The notes below the pieces were generated by a model. The model saw nothing but the letters and a program-made list of their open reading frames with translations. It did not search any database and was not told the DNA's origin. Shown here piece by piece: positions 1-5,811 of a DNA stretch of 7,460 nt. Position numbers and translations under genes: made by a program. The stretch spans positions 1 through 7,460 of the forward strand of contig JAJTBL010000080.1 in NCBI GenBank assembly GCA_021286925.1, in the 5' to 3' direction. The stretch comes from Spirochaetia bacterium. GTDB lineage: Bacteria > Spirochaetota > Spirochaetia > Treponematales > Rectinemataceae. Position 1 is the first letter of the stretch. Each line of letters opens with the position of its first letter.

Positions 1-662
1 AGCTCTCGAAGCAAGGCAGGAAGGCTTGCGCTGTTTCCAGGCAAGTCCTTTCCATAGGATGCCAGGTCCTGGCCGATAAGGTTGATTTCGTGGATGCCTC
101 GGCTTCCCAGATCTGCACATTCTTCAAGAATGTCTGCCATCGAGCGGGAGCGCAGTTCTCCCCGGATCAGGGGAATGGCGCAGTAACTGCAATGGTTTGA
201 ACAGCCTTCCGTGATTTTGACATGGGCAGTGCCGGGAAAATCAAATAAACGAGTCCGGCGGAAGGTTTTTCCGCCGATGGTTCGGGGCTGAGGACTAGCG
301 ATGAGCGGCCGTTCCCCGGTCACGACACGTTCGACAATCTCTGAAACTTTGGAAAGGTCCGAATTTCCGAAAATTCCGTCAGCTTCAGCAAGGTCCTGCA
401 TCAGCGCTTCTGGATACCGCTGGGAAAGACAGCCCGCCACAATGACCTTTTTCTCTGGCCAGTGGGTTTTAGCTTCGATGATCGCTGCAATGGATTCCTG
501 CTTGGCTGATTCTATGAAACCGCAGGTGTTGACGATGATGACTTCGGCATCCTGCGGATTGTCGGTGTAGGAATAGCCTGCTGATTCAAGCCGGGCTGCA
601 ATTTCTTCGCCGTCCACCTGATTTTTCGCACAGCCATGCTGGTCTATGAAAAATTTCACCAT
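1..662 (-). CDS. rimO: Ribosomal protein S12 methylthiotransferase RimO (N-terminal half, cut by left edge)
   Basis: Reading from 662 towards 1 without a stop gives 220 complete codons and the first two bases of a further Leu codon; the C-terminal half lies outside the window. RimO is a radical-SAM enzyme that adds a methylthio group to a conserved aspartate of ribosomal protein S12 in the cytoplasm. The N-terminal UPF0004 domain (about 1-125) has its three cluster-binding cysteines at C11, C47 and C78. The radical-SAM motif CxxxCxxC lies at C154, C158 and C161, inside TEGCSNHCSYCAIP. The following IRGELRSRS stretch is closer to RimO than to the tRNA enzyme MiaB. The full family length is about 430-450 residues, so about half is seen. 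The ATG at 662-660 is preceded by AAGGA, and the gene follows the rodZ stop after 7 nt, so it is probably the fourth gene of the pfp-lolA-rodZ operon. MiaB or MtaB are less likely alternatives. Confidence 0.95.
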   Translation of the reverse strand, partial: MVKFFIDQHGCAKNQVDGEEIAARLESAGYSYTDNPQDAEVIIVNTCGFIESAKQESIAAIIEAKTHWPEKKVIVAGCLSQRYPEALMQDLAEADGIFGNSDLSKVSEIVERVVTGERPLIASPQPRTIGGKTFRRTRLFDFPGTAHVKITEGCSNHCSYCAIPLIRGELRSRSMADILEECADLGSRGIHEINLIGQDLASYGKDLPGNSASLPALLRE

Positions 663-669
663 GGTTCCT

Positions 670-2043
670 TTATTCGTAATTGGATGCCATCAGCGCCCAG
701 GAGCCTTCCTGCTGAGCCCATGAGATTTTCTTGACCACAATCTCGCCGGGCAAGCCCAACTCGTGGTCGTAGGTCTTTCCGCCGGTAGCCTGGATGGTAA
801 GCTTGGCCGCCTGAGCGTTGGAAGCCCAGAGAATGAGTGCGGATGATACGTTCACGGAAACGCTTTCACCTTTCTGATAGTATTTTTCAACCCACTCTTT
901 CCGGTCCGCTTCATATCTGAGCATGCAGTTGCCGCGGAAACTGATGGTTGCCATGAACGGGTAGGGGCCTCGCGGCGATTTGAAAATGATCGAATTGGCA
1001 GGCTGTTGGTTTTGCGGGGCTTCCGCCGTGCCAGCCGGAATCGTGATTTCTCCGGTATTGGACGCCGTTTGCGGAACCGGCAGTTCTACCTTGACCAGAA
1101 CACCATTTTTCGGTTTTCCCTTTTCAAAGTCACTCGCGGTAAGTACGGCTTCAGGGTAATTGTCAGTATTGAGATCGAAGGTAACGTTCCCGCCCAGCGA
1201 AACCTGCATCGCCCCCTGCGGCGTCTCAAAGACTGCCGTGTCTTCGATCGCGCGCAATGTAACACTGATTACATCGGAACCGGTCTGAATGAGAAGTCTG
1301 TCTCCCGGATAGATCCGCTTTTCAAAGGATGACCCTTCAACACGGAATTCCTGCGGTGTTTGCTGCAGCGCGGCGCTGCCATTGCTGCGGTTTCTGAATA
1401 AAAAGGCGGCTCCGGCTGCGGCGACTGCGAGAATGATGACTCCAACGAGAATTTTCATTCCGTGCTTTGGTTCTGCGGCAGCAGGTTTGATTCTGAACTC
1501 GCTTTTCAGCGCTTTTGGGGGGAGCGTTTCAGTTTTAGCTTTATGTGTCAAGCTCGCTTCAGGATTTGGGGCTGGCGCTTGCTGGATGGTATCAGCAGCC
1601 GCGGCTTCTTTTTGTTTCGGCGCGGTCTTTCTGGCCCTGGTTTTCTTTGCGGCACCTGTATCATCAGCCGGAAGAGCTTGCTGGTTCGCTTCGCCTGCCG
1701 CTGTTTTTTGCGGCTTTTCCGCTTTCAGCGGCTCACTGTCAGGAGTTTCTTCTTCCCCAGATGCGGGCATGGGCGGTGCCGCCAGCTCTTCCTGCATGTT
1801 TTCGGCGAGGGAAGCTTCATCAGCCCGATACCGCGCAACAATCGCCTCGGGCTCCAATCCGAGATATTCGGCATAATTGCGGATAAAGCCAACCACATAG
1901 GGTTCGCCCGGGAAACCGGTAAAATCGTCAGCTTCAATTTTTTTCAAGAATCTGACACTGATATTGGTTTCATCGGCGACTTTGTCGAGATTGATCCCCT
2001 TTTTTAGCCGGGTTTCCTGGATTATGGATCCGATTCGTGCCAT
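670..2043 (-). CDS. rodZ: RodZ-type helix-turn-helix membrane protein
   Basis: A 457-residue protein with the layout of the cytoskeletal protein RodZ, which links MreB to the elongation machinery of the cell wall at the inner membrane. Residues 1-72 form the HTH_25 domain, with the typical phrases IGSIIQETRLKKG, ISVRFLKKIEADD and YVVGFIRNYAEYLGL. A long Ala/Pro/Lys/Glu-rich cytoplasmic linker (about 75-195, with a basic patch near 133-145) leads to one membrane segment at about 197-216. The periplasmic part has a beta-rich stretch at about 231-320 and a second domain at about 351-440 that resembles the RodZ C-terminal DUF4115 domain. It is longer than E. coli RodZ (337 residues), mainly because of the linker and the extra beta-rich stretch. 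The start is ATG with GGGA 6-7 nt upstream. It lies 18 nt after lolA and 7 nt before rimO; rodZ next to rimO is a frequent arrangement in bacteria. A DNA-binding regulatory role is possible but less likely. Confidence 0.87.
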   Translation of the reverse strand: MARIGSIIQETRLKKGINLDKVADETNISVRFLKKIEADDFTGFPGEPYVVGFIRNYAEYLGLEPEAIVARYRADEASLAENMQEELAAPPMPASGEEETPDSEPLKAEKPQKTAAGEANQQALPADDTGAAKKTRARKTAPKQKEAAAADTIQQAPAPNPEASLTHKAKTETLPPKALKSEFRIKPAAAEPKHGMKILVGVIILAVAAAGAAFLFRNRSNGSAALQQTPQEFRVEGSSFEKRIYPGDRLLIQTGSDVISVTLRAIEDTAVFETPQGAMQVSLGGNVTFDLNTDNYPEAVLTASDFEKGKPKNGVLVKVELPVPQTASNTGEITIPAGTAEAPQNQQPANSIIFKSPRGPYPFMATISFRGNCMLRYEADRKEWVEKYYQKGESVSVNVSSALILWASNAQAAKLTIQATGGKTYDHELGLPGEIVVKKISWAQQEGSWALMASNYE

Positions 2044-2061
2044 GGGCTTCCCTACCTGGTA

Positions 2062-2739
2062 TTATTGAAACAGGAAATTGTTATACACGTTCGCGCTTGC
2101 GGGCGCATCATATAAAAACCTCGTCGCCGGAATTCCCTGATTCAGCTTGATGGAAGTAAAGTCGAAGGTAATCTTTTCGTTGGCAACCGTCCAGCCTTCT
2201 ATCCTGCGGATGAGCAGGGTGGCTGGAGCAATTGAAAGCCGAATGGTTTTGAAGCCTTCAGCAGCAGATTTTCTGGTAAGCATGAGGCGCTGAACCATTT
2301 CCTGCGAGCCGGAGTCAAGCGGAACCGGTTGTGGCGAGGATTCCCAGGCAAGAGAATAGGTGCGCTTCATCATGGAAAGACCGTCGCGCGACGCCAGTGC
2401 AGCTGCTCCAGCCCCAGCGCTGTTGACGCCGGTTTCCTGCTGGAGCACCGCCCGGTACTGAGGAATGTAGACAACAAGCCGCTGTCCGTCAAAGACAATC
2501 ACCTGCTCTGCTGGCTGCGAAAAATCGATACGAAGCAGAGCAGGCGCTTTAAAAGACAGCTTGCCGTTCATCGGCTGGGTTCCCGAGGATATCTGGATGG
2601 AAGCCTCATAGTCATTGATCGTCGCGTACTTGTCTGAGACCTTGTTGAAAAATTGCTCGGCGGTGACTATTTCCTGGGCAAACAATCCGACTGCCGCCGT
2701 CAGGAGTACCAGGCTCGCCAGAATAATCCTCTTTTTCAT
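2062..2739 (-). CDS. lolA: Outer-membrane lipoprotein carrier protein LolA
   Basis: A 225-residue secreted protein. A signal peptide is clear: basic KKR at 2-4, a hydrophobic core to about residue 20, and probable cleavage after A21 (LFA|QE). The mature part reads as a LolA fold: an N-terminal helix (AEQFFNKVSDKYATINDYEASI), then strands including GKLSFKAPALLRIDFSQP, then VIVFDGQRLVVYIPQYRAVLQQ, and a late segment (TLLIRRIEGWTVANEKITFDFTS in pieces) typical of the family. LolA receives lipoproteins from the LolCDE transporter and ferries them across the periplasm. The length is close to the usual 200-220 residues. Its ATG lies only 4 nt after the pfp stop, and its ribosome site (GGAG, 8 nt before the start) lies inside the last codons of pfp, which suggests translational coupling. 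Sequence identity in this family is low, so the call rests on the pattern rather than on fixed catalytic residues. Confidence 0.87.
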   Translation of the reverse strand: MKKRIILASLVLLTAAVGLFAQEIVTAEQFFNKVSDKYATINDYEASIQISSGTQPMNGKLSFKAPALLRIDFSQPAEQVIVFDGQRLVVYIPQYRAVLQQETGVNSAGAGAAALASRDGLSMMKRTYSLAWESSPQPVPLDSGSQEMVQRLMLTRKSAAEGFKTIRLSIAPATLLIRRIEGWTVANEKITFDFTSIKLNQGIPATRFLYDAPASANVYNNFLFQ

Positions 2740-2743
2740 AGTT

Positions 2744-4402
2744 TCAGCTCCGTTCCAACTGGAGTGTGATGGTGGTCGCGTCAGTCACGGCGGGTGGTCC
2801 AAAAAACTGGATACTGCCTGGTATTCTGTAATCTGAAGACAGGGCCCACTTTCCGCGCTGTTCCGCAAAGTACTTGAAGGGCTTGCCGTCCAGCTCCACC
2901 AGCGCTTTTTTAATGACCGGCTTGTCCTTTCCGTGGCGCCGTTCGATATTCATCATGGAAACGAGGGGAATTCCGCCAGGGATCCATTCAGATGCCGGAG
3001 CGGTAAGATTTCGAATTGAGGCGATATAGCCCGAGTATCCGTTGAGAGCGAGCAGGAATGCCGCATTGCCCAGCGAATAGCAATAATCGGCGTCAAAGTT
3101 GGATGGGAAGGCGCACCTTCCTTCATAGCCCATGAAGTGTGTCTGATAGTCGAACTTGCCGGTATATGTGCCTTCTTTTGCCCGTGCGGCAAGCTGCTCC
3201 TTGACCATCATGACGAGGAGCTTTTCAGTTTCGATTCTGGAAACCTGCACATTGCCGTGCGGGTCGCGATCCCAGCAGAGCTGTGCCTGGATGTCTTCGG
3301 GCAGTGAGGTAAACAGCGCTGAGGATTCAGCGTCGAGCTTTTTCGCGACAAATTGGCGCTGTTCCGCGACCGATGACAGCTGTTTGAAAGCCTCATCCTC
3401 ATGTGCCAGCAATTCGTTGATAGAACTGATGAGCACCTTGAACTCAGGAATGAACTCGATAAGTCCTTCTGGTATAAGGACAACGCCGAAGTTTTCGCCT
3501 TTTGCGGCCCTTGCGGTAACCGAATCTGCAATGCTGTCGACAATCTGCGCGAGGCTCATCTTCCGGGCTTCCACTTCCTCAGAAATGAGCGCGATGTTGG
3601 GCCTGGTCTGGAAGGCGCACTCGAGGGCGATATGGGAAGCCGAGCGGCCCATGAGTTTAATGAAATGCCAGTACTTTCTGCCTGAAGCCGCATCCCGGCA
3701 GATATTGCCGATGAGTTCGGAGTACAGTTTGGTGGCAGTGTCGAAGCCGAAGGAAGTTTCGACCCATTCATTTTTCAGATCGCCGTCGATGGTTTTCGGG
3801 ACGCCGACAACCGCGATAGGCGCTTTGCGGGAAGCGAAAAACTCGGCAAGCAGTGCGGCGTTCGTGTTTGAATCATCGCCGCCGACGACAACCAGCGCAT
3901 CCAGCTTATGGCTTGTCGCGGTTGCGAGCGCTTTTTCGAACTGCTCGGGCGTTTCGATCTTGGTTCTTCCTGACCCGATAATATCGAAACCGCCCGTATT
4001 GCGGTAGGAATCCATGAGTTCAGCGGTAATTTCGATTGATTTATCATCCAGCAGGCCTGAAGCGCCGCCCTTGAAACCTATGAGTTTGGAATCCGGCGAA
4101 TTCTTTTTAAGACCGTCGAATAGCCCGGCGATGACATTGTGTCCGCCTGCGGCGGGGCCGCCTGACAGCAGAACGCCGACGGTCATGGTTTTCCCTGCAA
4201 AAATATTTTCGCCCTGTGCAAATTTGACTGCTGGCTTTCCATAGCTGTGACTGAAAATGCCTTTAAGGGTTTCGCGATCGACTTTCGGCTCGATCACTTC
4301 AGTCGGGATAGCTTTGATCGAAGCGGTCGGCAGATTGAAAATCTCCGGCATTTTGGGAACATAGGCAAATCTGACATTGTGAAGCGGGGAGCGTTCGTTC
4401 AT
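2744..4402 (-). CDS. pfp: Pyrophosphate--fructose 6-phosphate 1-phosphotransferase, long form
   Basis: A 552-residue cytoplasmic enzyme that interconverts fructose 6-phosphate + PPi and fructose 1,6-bisphosphate + Pi. It is a reversible step of glycolysis that replaces ATP-dependent PFK. The phosphofructokinase signature motifs are all present: GGPAAGGHN at 81-89, GGDDSN at 174-179, PKTIDGD at 202-208, MGR at 251-253 and PEG at 311-313. The Asp in GGDD (D177) and the Lys in PKTIDGD (K203) are the residues that mark PPi use; ATP enzymes have Gly at both places. The length and the N-terminal leader (YVPKMPEIFNLP) match the long PFP class of spirochaetes, chlamydiae and plants. The open frame could begin at a TTG (4411-4409), but that codon touches the ribosome site; the ATG at 4402-4400 lies 9 nt after it and is preferred. 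It is the first gene of the minus-strand operon. Confidence 0.96.
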   Translation of the reverse strand: MNERSPLHNVRFAYVPKMPEIFNLPTASIKAIPTEVIEPKVDRETLKGIFSHSYGKPAVKFAQGENIFAGKTMTVGVLLSGGPAAGGHNVIAGLFDGLKKNSPDSKLIGFKGGASGLLDDKSIEITAELMDSYRNTGGFDIIGSGRTKIETPEQFEKALATATSHKLDALVVVGGDDSNTNAALLAEFFASRKAPIAVVGVPKTIDGDLKNEWVETSFGFDTATKLYSELIGNICRDAASGRKYWHFIKLMGRSASHIALECAFQTRPNIALISEEVEARKMSLAQIVDSIADSVTARAAKGENFGVVLIPEGLIEFIPEFKVLISSINELLAHEDEAFKQLSSVAEQRQFVAKKLDAESSALFTSLPEDIQAQLCWDRDPHGNVQVSRIETEKLLVMMVKEQLAARAKEGTYTGKFDYQTHFMGYEGRCAFPSNFDADYCYSLGNAAFLLALNGYSGYIASIRNLTAPASEWIPGGIPLVSMMNIERRHGKDKPVIKKALVELDGKPFKYFAEQRGKWALSSDYRIPGSIQFFGPPAVTDATTITLQLERS

Positions 4403-4411
4403 TACTTGCAA

Positions 4412-4419
4412 TCTCCTCT
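4412..4419 (-). promoter_or_regulatory. Ribosome binding site that fixes the pfp start
   Basis: Read on the minus strand this is AGAGGAGA, a strong Shine-Dalgarno match. It ends 9 nt before the ATG at 4402 and directly abuts the in-frame TTG at 4411. The spacing supports the ATG and rules against the TTG. Confidence 0.8.
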
Positions 4420-4440
4420 AGAATGATATAAACAATTCTA
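4419..4440. repeat. Inverted repeat TAGAAT-N10-ATTCTA in the divergent promoter region
   Basis: Two perfect 6-base arms (4419-4424 and 4435-4440) are separated by 10 nt. The right arm is also the minus-strand -10 element, and the repeat spans the predicted pfp transcription start. A repressor bound here could act on pfp, but six-base arms in AT-rich DNA can arise by chance. Confidence 0.3.
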
Positions 4441-4458
4441 CCCGTTTGAAGGTAAAAT
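4429..4458 (+). promoter_or_regulatory. Possible promoter for the LysM/M23 gene
   Basis: On the plus strand, TAAACA (4429-4434, 4 of 6 to the -35 consensus), an 18-nt spacer and TAAAAT (4453-4458, 5 of 6 to the -10 consensus) lie upstream of the LysM gene. Transcription would begin near 4465, about 44 nt before the start codon. It overlaps the minus-strand promoter almost completely. The support is moderate, because the region is AT-rich and chance matches are likely. Confidence 0.4.
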
Positions 4459-4463
4459 GAAAA
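4435..4463 (-). promoter_or_regulatory. Sigma-70-type promoter for the pfp-lolA-rodZ-rimO operon
   Basis: On the minus strand, TTTTCA (4463-4458, 4 of 6 to TTGACA), a 17-nt spacer and TAGAAT (4440-4435, 5 of 6 to TATAAT) form a good core promoter. Transcription would begin near 4428, giving a leader of about 26 nt that holds the ribosome site. This is pattern matching only. No other convincing promoter is seen between the four genes, which fits one transcript. Confidence 0.55.
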
Positions 4464-4496
4464 GCCTTCAGGATGCCATTTTTCCTGCCGATACTT

Positions 4497-4503
4497 GGAA
4501 GGA
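4497..4503 (+). promoter_or_regulatory. Ribosome binding site that fixes the LysM gene start
   Basis: GGAAGGA lies 5 nt before the ATG at 4509 and 8 nt before the adjacent in-frame ATG at 4512. An upstream in-frame ATG at 4473 has no such site and would place extra residues before the signal peptide, so it is rejected. Confidence 0.75.
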
Positions 4504-4508
4504 TACCT

Positions 4509-5570
4509 ATGATGAATTTCAAACGATCGATTCTTCTGCCCATACTGCTCTGCATAATCGCCGCTGGCGTAGCTTTCGCGTCCGGGCCGGTTACCCATAC
4601 CATGCAGAAAGGCGAGACTTTGTATTCGATAGCGAAAAAATACAATATCCCGTACGAGTCACTCGCTGCCGCAAACGGCATCAGTGATCCGACCAAGCTG
4701 AAAATTGGTACGGTGTTGATAATTCCTTCGGTGCATCTGGTATCCAAGGGCGAAACATTGTATGGCATAGCTCGGCTGTATTCCATTTCGCTGGATGAGC
4801 TTCTGACTGCCAACAAGCTTACTGCCAGCTATGTGCTCAAGCCGGGCGATATCCTGGTTATACCCGGCGGAAAGCCTGATTCCGGGACTGCCGTGACGAC
4901 CGTTGCAGCACCGCCGGCGACGGTTCCTCAGCCTGAAATAACCGTTTCAACCGCGGCTTCGGCAACCACGACGACCCTTGCCAAATCCGTTCCGCCTGCC
5001 GCGGCTCCCTCGAGCACTACAACGACGCTTGCGAAAACCACACCGGCCACCGCGGCTCCTCCGAGTACGGCTGCAACGACAGCCAAGCCTTCTCCCGCCT
5101 TGAGTTCAACAACGTCCTCCAACGGCACTGCAGCGACAGTTCCGGCAACCAGCACTACCGTGACGGCACCGGTGCCCATGCCTGAACCCGTCAAGACCCA
5201 GGATAAGGTGGTTGATCCCAAAGCTGGATGGCCCGCCCCCGGCAAGGTCATGTACCTTGACGGCAAACTGGAAGGCGTGATGATACGGGTCAAGCCGGGT
5301 GAAATCGCCAAGGCCATCGCTTCGGGAACCGTTGTGTCAGCAGGGCCGTCCCGAGGTTTCAATCAGGTTGTTTTCGTACAGGCTAAGTCCGGATATGTCT
5401 ATGTCTATGGCGGCAATGAAACGCTTTTGGTAAAAACCGGAGATACGGTTAAGGCTGGAAGTGAATTGGGAAAGATCGGCATAGACAGCAAGGACAACTC
5501 ACCGATCGCCTATTTCTTTGTTTTCAGAAACGGGCAGCCGATAGATCCGGCGCTGGCCCCGAGGGAATAG
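4509..5570 (+). CDS. Secreted LysM protein with degenerate M23 domain (NlpD/EnvC-like)
   Basis: A 353-residue exported protein (352 if the ATG at 4512 is used). A signal peptide covers about 1-24, with probable cleavage at AFA|S. C15 is not preceded by a lipobox, so a lipoprotein is unlikely, unlike E. coli NlpD. Two LysM domains follow, at about 28-73 and 76-119, each with the GETLYxIA motif; they bind peptidoglycan glycan chains. A Thr/Ala/Pro/Ser-rich linker (about 122-235) leads to an M23 (LytM) fold at about 240-350, recognised from VKTGDTVKAGSELGKIG and RNGQPIDP. The zinc ligands of active M23 peptidases are missing: the HxH position reads IAYFF, and the YAH position reads YGG. It is therefore probably a non-enzymatic regulator of cell-wall amidases in the periplasm, as NlpD and EnvC are. 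It sits directly upstream of the sigma factor gene, as nlpD does with rpoS in proteobacteria. A structural peptidoglycan-binding role is an alternative. Confidence 0.88.
   Translation: MMNFKRSILLPILLCIIAAGVAFASGPVTHTMQKGETLYSIAKKYNIPYESLAAANGISDPTKLKIGTVLIIPSVHLVSKGETLYGIARLYSISLDELLTANKLTASYVLKPGDILVIPGGKPDSGTAVTTVAAPPATVPQPEITVSTAASATTTTLAKSVPPAAAPSSTTTTLAKTTPATAAPPSTAATTAKPSPALSSTTSSNGTAATVPATSTTVTAPVPMPEPVKTQDKVVDPKAGWPAPGKVMYLDGKLEGVMIRVKPGEIAKAIASGTVVSAGPSRGFNQVVFVQAKSGYVYVYGGNETLLVKTGDTVKAGSELGKIGIDSKDNSPIAYFFVFRNGQPIDPALAPRE
4965..5066 (+). repeat. Tandem 17-residue repeat in the LysM protein linker
   Basis: Two adjacent 51-nt units (4965-5015 and 5016-5066) encode related 17-residue segments, each beginning TTTTLAK and continuing through a Pro/Ala-rich stretch to Ser (residues 153-169 and 170-186). 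A third, decayed copy may follow (TAATTAKPSPALSS). The DNA copies differ at many third positions, so the duplication is not recent. It probably sets the length of a flexible periplasmic or wall-spanning linker. Confidence 0.65.
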
Positions 5571-5634
5571 GGCACCGAAGTCCGGCATCAGCTCGCCCGA
5601 ATAAGCCAGGGATGCAGAACGGGCTGAACAATGA

Positions 5635-5668
5635 CAGTTGCCGCAAAAAGGCACTGCTTTCTGATTTT
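5635..5668 (+). terminator. Probable intrinsic terminator after the LysM gene
   Basis: CAGTTGCC (5635-5642) pairs with GGCACTG (5650-5656), with one bulged T and a 7-nt loop, and is followed by a T-rich run CTTTCTGATTTT. The stem is short and the T-tract interrupted, so termination may be partial. It lies 64 nt after the LysM stop and before the sigma-gene promoter candidate. Confidence 0.5.
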
Positions 5669-5673
5669 GCATA

Positions 5674-5702
5674 TTTACGGGTAAGCATTGATTATGTATA
5701 TT
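5674..5702 (+). promoter_or_regulatory. Possible promoter for the sigma factor gene
   Basis: TTTACG (5674-5679, 4 of 6), a 17-nt spacer and TATATT (5697-5702, 5 of 6) form a plausible sigma-70-type promoter. Transcription would begin near 5709 with an untranslated leader of about 100 nt. It lies in the AT-rich middle of the 241-nt gap between the LysM and sigma genes. The rest of that gap (5571-5634 and 5725-5800) shows no gene and nothing else I can support. Confidence 0.42.
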
Positions 5703-5723
5703 GAAATCGAATACGTATTGAAA
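5699..5723. repeat. Direct repeat TATTGAAA x2 upstream of the sigma gene
   Basis: TATTGAAA occurs at 5699-5706 and again at 5716-5723, 17 bp apart, with an ATACGTAT palindrome (5711-5718) between and partly inside the second copy. It overlaps the predicted -10 element and start site. It could be a pair of regulator half-sites or chance in AT-rich DNA. Confidence 0.35.
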
Positions 5724-5811
5724 AGATACGGGGCGGTTTTCACATTGCAGATGAAACCAGCCTTACGGCATCGTTCAATGGCTTGTTCAGAAAGGATCCA
5801 GGAAGGCGTGA

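Noticed and set aside
1382..2007. Plus-strand open frames antisense to the rodZ linker
   Set aside because: Their Ala/Ser- or Phe/Arg-rich composition is what the complement of the Ala/Pro/Lys-rich linker would give; no domain is seen.
3156..4007. Plus-strand open frame of 283 residues inside pfp
   Set aside because: It is antisense to conserved phosphofructokinase motifs; its Ser-rich sequence has no domain.
4403..4411. TTG start for pfp, adding three residues
   Set aside because: The TTG directly abuts the AGAGGAGA ribosome site, leaving no spacing; the ATG at 4402 has a 9-nt spacing.
4406..4432. Plus-strand promoter TTGCAA-N15-TATAAA
   Set aside because: The 15-nt spacer is too short for a good sigma-70 promoter, and a better spaced candidate lies just downstream.
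4473..4508. Upstream ATG for the LysM protein
   Set aside because: It has no ribosome site and would put 12 extra residues before a normal signal peptide; GGAAGGA fits the ATG at 4509 or 4512.
4551..4553. Cys15 of the LysM protein as a lipoprotein attachment site
   Set aside because: The preceding residues (ILL) do not form a lipobox; position -1 is not Gly, Ala or Ser.
4418..4816. Minus-strand open frame of 132 residues antisense to the LysM gene
   Set aside because: It overlaps a well-supported signal peptide and LysM domains and has no recognisable domain.
4965..5066. Non-coding tandem repeat or CRISPR-like array
   Set aside because: The two units lie in frame in the linker, encode similar peptides, have no spacers and differ at third positions.
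4928..5362. Minus-strand Val/Ala-rich open frame
   Set aside because: It is the complement of the Thr/Ala/Pro linker of the LysM protein.
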